Shown: piece by piece, positions 17,144 through 25,228 of the stretch
Layout of the letters: each line of letters starts with the position of its first letter
Numbering within the stretch: position 1 is the first letter of the stretch
NCBI GenBank assembly: GCA_015231955.1
Contig: JADGAN010000039.1
Location: 1 to 46,713, forward strand
Source: Oligoflexia bacterium
GTDB lineage: Bacteria; Bdellovibrionota; Bacteriovoracia; Bacteriovoracales; Bacteriovoracaceae
DNA: 46,713 nucleotides
Direction of reading: 5' to 3'
Program-made: the position numbers and the translations under genes
Notes under the pieces: generated by a model
Databases searched by the model: none
What the model was told of the DNA's origin: nothing
What the model saw: the letters and a program-made list of their open reading frames with translations, nothing else

Positions 17144-18619
17144 ATGGTTATGCAAAAGATACATATTGACAAATTTCTGATCACCCTAGTGATTGCTGTG
17201 CTTCTGAGCTTCGCTGCCACTGCTGCCTTTGCTAAAAACAGCAACAGCAACCAGGCAATCTCTAGGAGTGTTACAGACAAGGAGATCAAAACTTTTCTTA
17301 TCGCTCAAGCAATCGATCTCAATCAAATCTGGATCGATCACTTTGAGGGAAACCTCACTCCAGCAGAGGAGAAACTATTGACCTCTCAACGCTTCAACAT
17401 GCTACCAATTACTCTTCAAAATAAAATCAAAACGTTGCTACTACAGATACGAACCGAAATTGATACGGCCATTAATCAACAAATGCACGTCTCCTTTCTC
17501 GGCAATCGCGCCCATCTCCCTTTAAGAAAAGAGCGGGCCATCCTAAAAAAAGCGCTACTCCCCTACTTTAGTTTAAACTCCCTTAAAGAGCGTATCGCTC
17601 GTGGTGATGAATACCTTCTGGATACACCATCAACCCCCTTTGCACTCACACTCTCTAAAGTTCATAAACGACCCAAAGTCACCACCTATCAAAACCTCGC
17701 TCAAAGTAGCAAAGAGTTCGCCGCCTTGGAGGATCGCTATCAAGAGGCCGCTCCTACTGAAAATTTTGTAGAAAGGCACCGTACTCTGGTTAAAGTTTTG
17801 CTAAAAGCGATGATTCTCTCTGGTAAATTTGCGGAGAAATTACAAGCAGCGCCCGATCTCTATCAAGGAGATTTACAAGCACAGCTTAGTGACCAAGCAA
17901 AAATTGATCGCATCAAAAGTGTCTGTGCGGCCCCGAACTTTATGAACACGATGGAGACTAGCAACACCTGCCCCGCAAATAGTCCTATCCCTGCAAGTGC
18001 AGCAGATGCTATCAACTACTTTTCAGGAGCATCGGGTGCGGAACATGTGCAACTCCTGCATCGTTTGCAAAGTTACCATCTTCCACCAAAGGTAATGAAG
18101 CTGATTCCTTCTCTTTTAACCTCACTAAGTGCCGTCTCTCCCTCACTACACGATAAGCTGTTCCAAGCTTATCAAAGCTACAGCAAGGGTGAGGAGCAGC
18201 TGCTGCGCCACTTTTGCAATAACCAAGAACAGGCGTCGAGGTTACTCAGACTGCTTGATTTTGGGATTCATAAACTGCCTTCACAGCAAGAGGTGCTCTA
18301 TCACGCGGTTCCGGCCGCTGCCAACTACGCCAAGGATAACTACAAGGTCGGCGAGGTCATCTACCTCAAAGATTACCTCACCGCCACTCATAATCCGCAA
18401 GTAGCATTAGACAACTTGCAGAGTAATACCCTTTTCACCATTCACGCTAAGGATGCTAAATCCATTGCAGCTTTTTCTGAGTCGCCCGCAAAAGAGGAGT
18501 ACCTGATTATTCCAGAGCACGCCCTCGAAGTGGTGAGTGTTGAAAACGATCGCGGTTCAATCCTCCACGTAACCTTAGTGGAACGCGGTTACGATTTACT
18601 TAAGCCAGTGGGCCAATGA
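17144..18619 (+). CDS. secreted protein with divergent ADP-ribosyltransferase-like C-terminus
   Basis: The 491-residue product has a signal peptide (hydrophobic 12-29, ending TAAFAK). A long helical N-terminal region has no recognised family. Residues about 380-480 match the layout of the mono-ADP-ribosyltransferase fold. VLYHAVP (His387) sits where LYRG with catalytic Arg is usual. VGEVIYLKDYLTATHNPQVAL carries Thr413-Ala-Thr415 where STS is usual, and FSESPAKEEYLIIPEHALEVVSV carries Glu451-Glu452 at the ExE/QxE position. Known enzymes transfer ADP-ribose from NAD+ to proteins; the His/Thr changes resemble PARP-like or degenerate versions, so activity is uncertain. The start may instead be ATG 17150, better spaced from AAGGA. 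It is divergent from the RHS gene and overlaps hutH by 20 bp at its 3' end. Confidence 0.65.
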   Translation: MVMQKIHIDKFLITLVIAVLLSFAATAAFAKNSNSNQAISRSVTDKEIKTFLIAQAIDLNQIWIDHFEGNLTPAEEKLLTSQRFNMLPITLQNKIKTLLLQIRTEIDTAINQQMHVSFLGNRAHLPLRKERAILKKALLPYFSLNSLKERIARGDEYLLDTPSTPFALTLSKVHKRPKVTTYQNLAQSSKEFAALEDRYQEAAPTENFVERHRTLVKVLLKAMILSGKFAEKLQAAPDLYQGDLQAQLSDQAKIDRIKSVCAAPNFMNTMETSNTCPANSPIPASAADAINYFSGASGAEHVQLLHRLQSYHLPPKVMKLIPSLLTSLSAVSPSLHDKLFQAYQSYSKGEEQLLRHFCNNQEQASRLLRLLDFGIHKLPSQQEVLYHAVPAAANYAKDNYKVGEVIYLKDYLTATHNPQVALDNLQSNTLFTIHAKDAKSIAAFSESPAKEEYLIIPEHALEVVSVENDRGSILHVTLVERGYDLLKPVGQ

Positions 18620-20141
18620 CCGATTCAGCGGCCGCAACAATCTCCCCACTATTAATCATTTGATAGATGCTCTGAAGATCTTTCGCAAAAACGCGGTCGT
18701 CACCGATTGCAGGCACACGCTTTCTAATTAAGCGATAGACACTCTCCAGTACCGGAGAGGATTTAGTCGGATGTAAAAACTCCAAGGCCTGGGTATTGGC
18801 CAAAAACTCAATCGCCAAACAGTGTTTAGCATTCTCGATCACCTCACTCAACTTGCGAGCAGCGCTCACTCCCATGGAGACGTGATCCTCTTTATCGGTG
18901 GAGGTGGGAATGGAATCGACACTTGCTGGGTGTGCCAGCACCTTGTTTTCGGAGGTGAGCGCCGCATGAGTCACGTGTGCCATCATTAGCCCGCTATGCA
19001 GTCCCCCTTTTTTGGTGAGAAAAGAGGGTAAGTTAGAGAAGGAGGCATTCATCATCTTCTCCACTCGGCGCTCACTAATAGAGCAGAGTTCCGCCACTCC
19101 CATCGTCAAATAGTCGAGAGCGAGTGCTACCGGCTCCCCATGAAAATTGCCTCCCGAAATCACCTCTTTGGTCTCAGGAAAAATCAGAGGATTATCGGTG
19201 ACCGAGTTTAGCTCTATCGCCAACACGCGATCGGTATGGGTGATCGTCTGCCTAACCGCTCCATGCACTTGCGGAATACAGCGCAAGGAGTAGGAGTCTT
19301 GAACCTTGCCACAGTGAAGATGGGAGGCGCGCACTTGTGACCCCTCCATCAGGCGGCGTAGGTTTTGCGCCACCAAGAGCTGCCCCTCTTGTGGGCGCAC
19401 TCGTGAAATCTCCTCGCTAAAGGCGCGATCAGTTCCTTTGGTTCCCTCGACTGTCATCGCCCCAGCAATATCAAAAGCACGCGCTAACATCTTGGCATCC
19501 TCGAGGGCCAGCGCCCCGATCGCCGTCATTACTGCAGTTCCATTGATCAGCGCTAAACCATCTTTAGGTCCAAGCTTGGCAGGGCGCGCATGCAAAACCG
19601 ACTTGAGTGCCTTGGATGCGGCCATCTGCTTTCCACGATAGATCACCTCACCCTCGCCAATCAGTGCAAGCGCAATGTGCGCTAGTGGGGCGAGGTCCCC
19701 TGATGCCCCCACCGATCCCTTCTCCGGCACAATAGGGGCAACTCCTTTATTCACAAACTGAAGGTAGAGATCCACCAACTCCGGTGCCACTCCAGAGTGA
19801 CCACTCACGAGGCAGTTCGCCCGTACCACCATAATCGCCCGTACCACGGAAGGGTCAAAGGGGCGGCCCACACCTGTACAATGGGAACGAATCAAGTTGT
19901 ATTGTAACTTTTCTAAGTCCTTTCTAGGAATGTGCTTGTCCGAGAGTGCACCAAATCCGGTATTGATTCCATAGACAACTTTGCGCCCGCGTACAATCTC
20001 ATAAACAAAATCGCGTGAACGTTGCATGCGCTCCCTCGATGCCGGGGCAATCGCAAACTCTACTTTTGTCCTCTCTGTAGCAATTTTTTGTAATAGACTA
20101 GAAGTTAAATTCCCACCATTAAGCAAAATCTTTGTGGCCAT
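18600..20141 (-). CDS. hutH: histidine ammonia-lyase
   Basis: This enzyme deaminates L-histidine to urocanate and ammonia, the first step of histidine use, in the cytoplasm. The 513-residue protein contains the Ala146-Ser147-Gly148 triad that cyclises to the MIO cofactor (GSVGASGDLAPLAH). It has the active-site Tyr57 in VYGINTGFG and the Ser86-His87 pair (RSHCTG), the selectivity signature of HAL rather than the Phe/His-Leu of phenylalanine or tyrosine lyases. The conserved NSVTDNPL region is also present. Length is normal. An AGAGGAAG site precedes the ATG. No other hut gene (hutU, hutI, hutG) is adjacent. The stop region overlaps the convergent ART-like gene by 20 bp. Confidence 0.93.
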   Translation of the reverse strand: MATKILLNGGNLTSSLLQKIATERTKVEFAIAPASRERMQRSRDFVYEIVRGRKVVYGINTGFGALSDKHIPRKDLEKLQYNLIRSHCTGVGRPFDPSVVRAIMVVRANCLVSGHSGVAPELVDLYLQFVNKGVAPIVPEKGSVGASGDLAPLAHIALALIGEGEVIYRGKQMAASKALKSVLHARPAKLGPKDGLALINGTAVMTAIGALALEDAKMLARAFDIAGAMTVEGTKGTDRAFSEEISRVRPQEGQLLVAQNLRRLMEGSQVRASHLHCGKVQDSYSLRCIPQVHGAVRQTITHTDRVLAIELNSVTDNPLIFPETKEVISGGNFHGEPVALALDYLTMGVAELCSISERRVEKMMNASFSNLPSFLTKKGGLHSGLMMAHVTHAALTSENKVLAHPASVDSIPTSTDKEDHVSMGVSAARKLSEVIENAKHCLAIEFLANTQALEFLHPTKSSPVLESVYRLIRKRVPAIGDDRVFAKDLQSIYQMINSGEIVAAAESVIGPLA

Positions 20142-20155
20142 AGCACTCTTCCTCT

Positions 20156-20180
20156 TTAGAAAATTAAAAAATTAGAAAAT
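20156..20180. repeat. direct repeat TTAGAAAAT x2 upstream of hutH
   Basis: Two identical 9-mers at 20156-20164 and 20172-20180 in the 5' leader of hutH, one and a half helical turns apart. Just upstream on the minus strand are TACAAT and TATAAT hexamers that could serve as a -10. A regulator site is possible. Confidence 0.25.
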
Positions 20181-20219
20181 AGTGCTACTATTGTAGTGCA
20201 ATTATAGGAGGTATGAAAA

Positions 20220-21392
20220 CTACTCTTTCTTCTTAAACACCAGCGTGAATTTAGTTCCGACATCGACAATGGAGGAGACCAGAATCTCTCCACCAAACGA
20301 CTCCATGATGTTCTTGCAGATCACCAACCCCAGACCCATGCCCTTCTCACCCTCCTTCGTTGTAAAGTAGGGGTGAAAAATTTTTGCAAGCGTCTCCTTG
20401 CTAATCCCAATCCCATCGTCGGAGACGGTAAGTGCAACATCGTGTTCACTCTCCGCCGTTGAAATTACAATACGCCCACAAAAATCGCTACCACTCTTTT
20501 GATACTTCATACGAATAGCATCACAACTATTGGAGATAAGATTGACCAAAATTTGCTCAATCTTACAAACGTCCCCTTGCACCAGCGGTGTCCCGGCGGC
20601 CAAATCAAGCTCAATATGGGAGCAGTGCTTAGTCAATAACTCTCCAAAAAAAGCGTTGGTCTTCTTGATCACGGCGTGGAGATCAACAGGCGCTGATTGA
20701 TCACTCTCTCTCTGTCTGGGCCTGGCATAATTTTTAAGCTCTTTTAAAATAGAGGAGACACGCTCAGTTGCCGACTGCAACATCGTCACCACCTCCTCTC
20801 TCCGACTCTTCGTAGCAAAGTCACCATCAGCAAGAATGTCGGCGCATCCACTGATGACAGAGAGAGGTGTGCTGATCTCATGGGCAACGATTGCAACCAA
20901 CGTCCCAATCGTTGCAAGCCTCGCCGAGTGAATCAGCTGCTGCTCCAGCTTTTCCCGCTCTGCCAGTGCTCGTATCCGCTCTTCAGCATCAGAAATTGCA
21001 CTTGAAAGGTGTGAGACCTCTCCACTCTCCTCACGCACCACCTCACACCTCTCATCGACCCAACGATACTCACCACACTCAGTACGAATACGATAGATGA
21101 GGTTTAAAATAGGAATGGTTTTCAAATCTTGTAGAAATGCTTCCTCTACTGAACTTTTATCATCCGGATGAAGAGTGCATGGCCAATGCTGCTCTATCCT
21201 TTTTGGGGCCACTCCTGCACAAACACACTCGGGATGCTCGCGCAGGCAGCGAAACATCACGATCCTCTGTCCATTTTTCCCAAGAGCAGAGAAGGCATTT
21301 AAACGCCCACAATCGATTCCATGTGGACACTCTATGACCTTTTTTTCATTCTTTTCATCTTGCTTACCAGCTTGATCGCCCTGCTTATCCAT
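20220..21392 (-). CDS. soluble PAS-domain sensor histidine kinase with Cys-rich N-terminus
   Basis: The 390-residue cytoplasmic kinase has no membrane segment. Its first 60 residues hold Cys22, His24, Cys28, Cys49, His53, Cys56 and Cys58, a pattern that could bind a metal. A PAS_3-type fold follows (about 60-135; YRWVDERCEVVREESGEV). The HisKA box has phospho-acceptor His171 in IVAHEISTPLSVI. The HATPase domain shows N box NLISNSCDAIR, G1 DDGIGI, F box IFHPYFTT and G2 GMGLGLVI. It should autophosphorylate and pass phosphate to a separate regulator; none is adjacent. The start at 21392 is set by AGGAGGG a few bases upstream; 21428 would put that site inside the gene. Confidence 0.87.
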   Translation of the reverse strand: MDKQGDQAGKQDEKNEKKVIECPHGIDCGRLNAFSALGKNGQRIVMFRCLREHPECVCAGVAPKRIEQHWPCTLHPDDKSSVEEAFLQDLKTIPILNLIYRIRTECGEYRWVDERCEVVREESGEVSHLSSAISDAEERIRALAEREKLEQQLIHSARLATIGTLVAIVAHEISTPLSVISGCADILADGDFATKSRREEVVTMLQSATERVSSILKELKNYARPRQRESDQSAPVDLHAVIKKTNAFFGELLTKHCSHIELDLAAGTPLVQGDVCKIEQILVNLISNSCDAIRMKYQKSGSDFCGRIVISTAESEHDVALTVSDDGIGISKETLAKIFHPYFTTKEGEKGMGLGLVICKNIMESFGGEILVSSIVDVGTKFTLVFKKKE

Positions 21393-21476
21393 CGTAACCC
21401 TCCTAGCTTTATAGATCGAGGCCTCCACTACTATTAGAGTTATCAGACTATCTCTGTGCGATCAATTTAAGATATA

Positions 21477-21908
21477 TTAACTCTTCTCTAGCAGCTCCTG
21501 CACTAAGGCGTTTGCTCTCTTGCCGTCAAAGCGACCTTTGATTTTAGGAGAGAGCTCTTTCATGACCATGCCGGCATTTTTTGCTCCGACAGTTGTCATG
21601 ATCTCATTGATTAGGATGCGTACCTCTTGCTCACTCATCTCCTGTGGCATGTACACTTTGATATACGCGATCTCTCTGGTTAACTTCTCTCGCATCAGAT
21701 CAGCTTCAGGATAACTCTCCAGCGAATCGCGTATTTTTTTCGAATAAGAGACCACCACCTCGATCTCTGCTCGTGGGGCCGCCGCTGTCTTATTTTCAAT
21801 AAGCGCACTCTTAAGCATCCGGAGCGCCGAAAGACGCTCCTTCTCTTGATTTTTCATCGCCTCTTTAATGTCCTGACTGACTTGCTCTAGCAGACTACTT
21901 AAACTCAT
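21477..21908 (-). CDS. GatB/YqeY domain protein
   Basis: The 143-residue protein matches the stand-alone YqeY family. The first helix pattern is SLSSLLEQVSQDIKEAMKNQ with ERLSALRMLKSAL, and the C-terminal part has YMPQEMSEQEVRILI and KGRFDGKRANALVQELL. The family shares the tail domain of GatB, which contacts tRNA in Asp/Glu-tRNA amidotransferase. The free protein's role is not well defined, though it often neighbours rpsU/dnaG or tRNA genes. AGGAG precedes ATG 21908, which I chose over 21929 because the latter overlaps the stop of the upstream transporter and lacks a site. It lies 20 bp after the ZIP gene, so it is cotranscribed. Confidence 0.88.
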   Translation of the reverse strand: MSLSSLLEQVSQDIKEAMKNQEKERLSALRMLKSALIENKTAAAPRAEIEVVVSYSKKIRDSLESYPEADLMREKLTREIAYIKVYMPQEMSEQEVRILINEIMTTVGAKNAGMVMKELSPKIKGRFDGKRANALVQELLEKS

Positions 21909-21928
21909 CGCTTCTCCTTTTATTATCA

Positions 21929-22759
21929 TTATCCAAGGGCCACATCCAAAATCATCATCACTGTAAATCCTAACATTGCTCCAACAGTGGAGACATCTGT
22001 CTCTTGCTCTCGTTGCGACTCAGGAATTAACTCCTCCACCACCACATAGATCATTGCTCCGGCCGCAAAGGAGAGGGCATAAGGCAATAATGGTTGCATA
22101 GCGATCACCGCTAAGGCCCCTAGTACACCCGCTATCGGTTCAACTACTCCAGAGCTTTGCCCATAAAAAAAGCAACGTCCACGCGATAACCCCTCACGCC
22201 GTAGTGGAACAGAGACCGCCGCACCCTCAGGAAAATTTTGTAGACCAATCCCAATGGCCAGCGCTATTGCTCCAGCAAGGGAGGCCTCTGGAAGATTTGC
22301 CGCGGCCGCCCCAAAGGCCACGCCTACTGCCAATCCCTCTGGAATATTATGAAGAGTGATTGCCAGCACCAGCAAAATACTGCGTTGCCAAGAAGTTTTA
22401 ATCCCTTCAGCGGCAGAGCTGGGTAGTCCTAAGTGTAAGTGAGGGAGCAACTTATCGACGATGAACAGAAAAAGACCTCCAGATAAGAAACCCACCGCTG
22501 CAGGTATCCACGCTACCTGGCCCGATGCTTCGCTCATCGCAATCGCAGGCGCAAGCAGTGACCAAAAACTGGCAGCAATCATCACTCCAGCGGCAAAACC
22601 CAGCATTCCATCCAAGACGTGGCGATTGATCGTCTTAAAAAAGAAGACCAAGCTCGCTCCCAGTCCTGTCATAAGCCAAGTAAACAGCGTTGCTAAAAGT
22701 GCCTGTAGCACAGGATTTAAATCACTAAAGATCGAGCTAATGTCAGCAAAAGTGATCAT
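21929..22759 (-). CDS. ZIP-family metal transporter
   Basis: The 276-residue membrane protein has about eight transmembrane segments. The ZIP metal-binding signatures lie in TM4 and TM5: HNIPEG (His137, Asn138, Glu141) and QNFPEG (Asn175, Glu178). A histidine-containing loop ([10 protein letters not shown]) lies between TM3 and TM4. This pattern belongs to the ZupT/GufA branch that imports zinc or other divalent metals into the cytoplasm. The first gene of a likely two-gene operon with the YqeY gene. It is divergent from the glycosyltransferase fusion across 95 bp. The exact metal cannot be read from the sequence. Confidence 0.9.
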   Translation of the reverse strand: MITFADISSIFSDLNPVLQALLATLFTWLMTGLGASLVFFFKTINRHVLDGMLGFAAGVMIAASFWSLLAPAIAMSEASGQVAWIPAAVGFLSGGLFLFIVDKLLPHLHLGLPSSAAEGIKTSWQRSILLVLAITLHNIPEGLAVGVAFGAAAANLPEASLAGAIALAIGIGLQNFPEGAAVSVPLRREGLSRGRCFFYGQSSGVVEPIAGVLGALAVIAMQPLLPYALSFAAGAMIYVVVEELIPESQREQETDVSTVGAMLGFTVMMILDVALG

Positions 22760-22854
22760 CTCTTGAGTATTCCTCTTATTATTTGCAAAATTGCCAATAT
22801 AAAGTATCGATGATAGTTTAAATACAACAACTTATAAAGAGGGAAGATGAATTC

Positions 22855-24438
22855 ATGAGTGTGACAACTACTGCGCGTGAACCCAATTTTTGTGTGGATC
22901 CCCAAAAGCTACAACGCCTACTCGAACACAAGCAAAGACTTCAAGAAAAGTTTCCCAAATTTGGAATCTTCCTTATCAGCTATCACGCTTCTGAACTCCT
23001 CTCCTCCACGCTTAAGCGCATCCCCAGTGAACTCTATCCGATGATTGCAGAGATCTTTGTCTTCGATGACTACAGCCAAGACGACACCTTTGAAGTGGCC
23101 AAACGCCTAAAGCACGAGGAGAATGGCCCTTGGCAAAAGTGCCTCAATATTTTTTGCAACCCTCGAAATCTCGGCTATGGAGGCAACCAAAAAGTTGGTT
23201 ATCGTTACGCTATCGAGCGTGGACTAGACTTTGTAGTCATGCTCCATGCAGATGGACAGTATGCTCCAGAGTTTCTCCCCGATCTCATGCTTCCCGTGCT
23301 TGATGAAGAAGCGCGCGCCGAGGTGGTGTTTGGCTCGCGCATGGCCCATAAAGGCCACGCCTTAAAAGGGGGAATGCCCTTTTACAAATGGCTAGGTAAC
23401 CAAGTGCTTACCCGCTTTGAAAATTTTATTCTTGGCACTACTCTTAGCGAATTCCACTCCGGTTATCGCCTCTACTCCACTCGCGTGCTAAAGAGTATCG
23501 CCTTCGAAGAGAACACCGACCTCTTTCACTTCGACACTGAGATTATTATTCAGTGTCGCGCTCTTGGTGTTCCCATGCACGAAGTACCGATTAAAACCTT
23601 CTATGGTGGTGAAGTTTGCCGCGTAAACGGCATGAAGTACGCTAAAGATGTATGCCTCTCCGTCTTGGATTATCGCTTGCACCAGTTGCATGTGGTGAGG
23701 CGCACTCGCTACGTTGTCGATAGTGAGAGCAAATGCAACTACACTCGTAAACTAAGTCCCTACAGTTCTCATGAACAAATCTTACAACAAATTCCTAAAC
23801 GCGAGCACGCTTTAGCGCTTGACCTTGGCTCCAGCAATGGATTACTCACACGCTCGCTCCTCGAAAAAGGGTACGAATCGATTGGAGTGGACATCGTCCC
23901 TCCAGAGCAAGTGCGCGCCCCTTTCAAAGAGTACCACCAAATCGACCTCGAACACTCTCAATCTATGCACCACTATTTTGAGCGCAATTTTGATGTTGTC
24001 ATCCTTGCTGACGTCTTAGAGCATGTTCGTGGTGCCCGCGCCCTACTCGAGTCCGCCAAGTGTTTCGCCAAGAGCGACGGCAAAATTATTATCTCTGTCC
24101 CCAATATTGCCATCTGGATCTATCGCCTCTCGCTGTTGCTCGGACGCTTTAATTACGGCCCTAAAGGCACTCTCGATGAAACCCATGTGCGTTTCTATAC
24201 TCTTGCTACTTTTAAGCAGCTCCTCGATCGTGCAGGTCTAGAGGTCATCTCCCTCAGAGGAACCTCACTTCCCTTTGAGGTGGTCTTTGAATCTTCAGGA
24301 AAGAGTAAACTCCTTCGCCTTCTCGACTACTGTTACTACCAACTCGTACTGCTCTTCCCAACTCTCTTTGCCTACCAATTTATCGCCGAAACTCAAATAA
24401 AATCCTTTGATGCAAAATCAGGCGAAGGCAAAGTCTAA
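22855..24438 (+). CDS. family 2 glycosyltransferase fused to SAM-dependent methyltransferase
   Basis: The 527-residue bifunctional protein starts with a GT2 domain (about 33-260). It shows FVFDDYSQDDT for nucleotide binding, HADGQY (Asp133) as the metal-binding Asp motif, and FGSRM. A class I methyltransferase follows (about 310-490), with the SAM loop ALDLGSSNG at 321-329, VDIVPPEQ, and VVILADVLEHV followed by IIISVPN. GT2 enzymes of this kind pass sugars from nucleotide- or polyprenyl-linked donors to lipid or surface glycan. The fused methylase probably acts on the glycan or its lipid. A hydrophobic stretch near the C-terminus (YCYYQLVLLFPTLFAYQF) may touch the membrane. GAGGGA precedes the ATG. 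No other glycan gene is adjacent. Confidence 0.85.
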   Translation: MSVTTTAREPNFCVDPQKLQRLLEHKQRLQEKFPKFGIFLISYHASELLSSTLKRIPSELYPMIAEIFVFDDYSQDDTFEVAKRLKHEENGPWQKCLNIFCNPRNLGYGGNQKVGYRYAIERGLDFVVMLHADGQYAPEFLPDLMLPVLDEEARAEVVFGSRMAHKGHALKGGMPFYKWLGNQVLTRFENFILGTTLSEFHSGYRLYSTRVLKSIAFEENTDLFHFDTEIIIQCRALGVPMHEVPIKTFYGGEVCRVNGMKYAKDVCLSVLDYRLHQLHVVRRTRYVVDSESKCNYTRKLSPYSSHEQILQQIPKREHALALDLGSSNGLLTRSLLEKGYESIGVDIVPPEQVRAPFKEYHQIDLEHSQSMHHYFERNFDVVILADVLEHVRGARALLESAKCFAKSDGKIIISVPNIAIWIYRLSLLLGRFNYGPKGTLDETHVRFYTLATFKQLLDRAGLEVISLRGTSLPFEVVFESSGKSKLLRLLDYCYYQLVLLFPTLFAYQFIAETQIKSFDAKSGEGKV

Positions 24439-24466
24439 TCAAAATCTAATCAAATTCTAATTAAAT
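24434..24466 (+). repeat. three 11-bp tandem repeats at gene end
   Basis: TCTAATCAAAA, TCTAATCAAAT and TCTAATTAAAT are contiguous, with a decayed fourth unit beginning at 24467. The first copy contains the stop codon of the glycosyltransferase-methyltransferase gene. Confidence 0.7.
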
Positions 24467-24488
24467 TCCAATAACCATTTAAATCAAC

Positions 24489-24532
24489 TTTGATTTTTAA
24501 ATATTGCATAAATATTTGAATCAAATTTTTTT
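24489..24532 (+). terminator. putative intrinsic terminator of the glycosyltransferase gene
   Basis: Two stacked 7-bp stems, TTTGATT/AATCAAA (24489-24495 with 24519-24525) and AAATATT/AATATTT (24499-24505 with 24511-24517), have a small internal bulge and a 5-nt loop. Seven T follow at 24526-24532. The stem is AT-only apart from one G-C pair, so efficiency is uncertain. Confidence 0.55.
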
Positions 24533-24627
24533 CTTCCTCTTTTAAAATGTAATAACTCTGGTTAATATTATTCTTAGATATACAAATTAATAAGGATTAA
24601 AAAAAAAAAATTATCCATCTTTCCTAG

Positions 24628-24664
24628 TGCAGAGGTCGCTGTATTCACCCCTGCATTTTTTTTT
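24628..24664 (+). terminator. terminator-like hairpin in leader of Cache protein gene (attenuator candidate)
   Basis: TGCAGAGGT (24628-24636) pairs with ACCCCTGCA (24647-24655) with one A-C mismatch and a 10-nt loop, followed by nine T (24656-24664). The AAGGAG ribosome site begins at 24668. Because another terminator already ends the upstream gene, this one may control read-through into the Cache gene. Confidence 0.55.
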
Positions 24665-24679
24665 ACAAAGGAGTTTTTT

Positions 24680-25132
24680 ATGAGATCACTGTGCTTGTCT
24701 ACGCTTTCACTCATTCTCTTGGCCGCCACTTCTACCAGCTTTGCTGCCGATTGCAAAGCAGATGCAATCGCTTCTGTTGAAAAAGCTTGCAAACTTTTAG
24801 CAGAAAAAAAAGAGGCGGCCTTCGAGGAAATTGCGAAAATCCGCTTTTGCAACGACGATTATGTTTGGCTACAAAAAGGCACTTTCATTCGCATGCATCC
24901 AGTAAAACCTGCTCTCGTGGGTAAAGAGTTAAAAGATGTGAAGGCCAAAGATGGTATGTCCATCTTTATCGAACTGGCCAACGGTGCTGATAAAGATCCT
25001 AATGGATCATGGGTTGACTATATTTGGCCAAAACCGGGAGAAGAGAACCCTTCACCAAAAACCTCTTTTGTAAAAAAGTGCCCTGGCACACATGAAGAAG
25101 GGCTATTTGCTGGTGCTGGTTTCTACAAGTAA
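24680..25132 (+). CDS. solitary periplasmic Cache-domain protein
   Basis: The 150-residue protein has a signal peptide (1-22, ending TSFAA) followed by a single Cache_2-type ligand-binding domain: DDYVWLQKGTFIRMHPVKP, LVGKELKDVKAKDGMSIF, WVDYIWPKPGE and GAGFYK. This domain normally forms the periplasmic sensor part of chemoreceptors and kinases. Here it stands alone with no membrane anchor or output domain, so it could act as a ligand-binding partner. It has a good AAGGAG site 6 nt before the ATG and a terminator-like hairpin in its leader. The downstream gene (76 bp on, to its first in-frame ATG) is a chemoreceptor, which suggests a joint role in chemotaxis. Confidence 0.82.
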   Translation: MRSLCLSTLSLILLAATSTSFAADCKADAIASVEKACKLLAEKKEAAFEEIAKIRFCNDDYVWLQKGTFIRMHPVKPALVGKELKDVKAKDGMSIFIELANGADKDPNGSWVDYIWPKPGEENPSPKTSFVKKCPGTHEEGLFAGAGFYK

Positions 25133-25228
25133 ACAATTAAACAAATAAGTGTTTATGACGGGAAGTTGCTTCTTTGCTGATTAATCTTAAGTTATATCGC
25201 CAATGAAATGTTGAGGAGGGATTCTCTT

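Noticed and set aside
18600-20141. Possible phenylalanine or tyrosine ammonia-lyase instead of histidine ammonia-lyase
   Set aside because: The Ser-His selectivity pair (RSHC) and length of 513 fit histidine ammonia-lyase.
24574-24852. 92-residue antisense frame over the Cache gene
   Set aside because: Fully explained as the complement of the signal peptide and first helix; it ends in an A/T tract.
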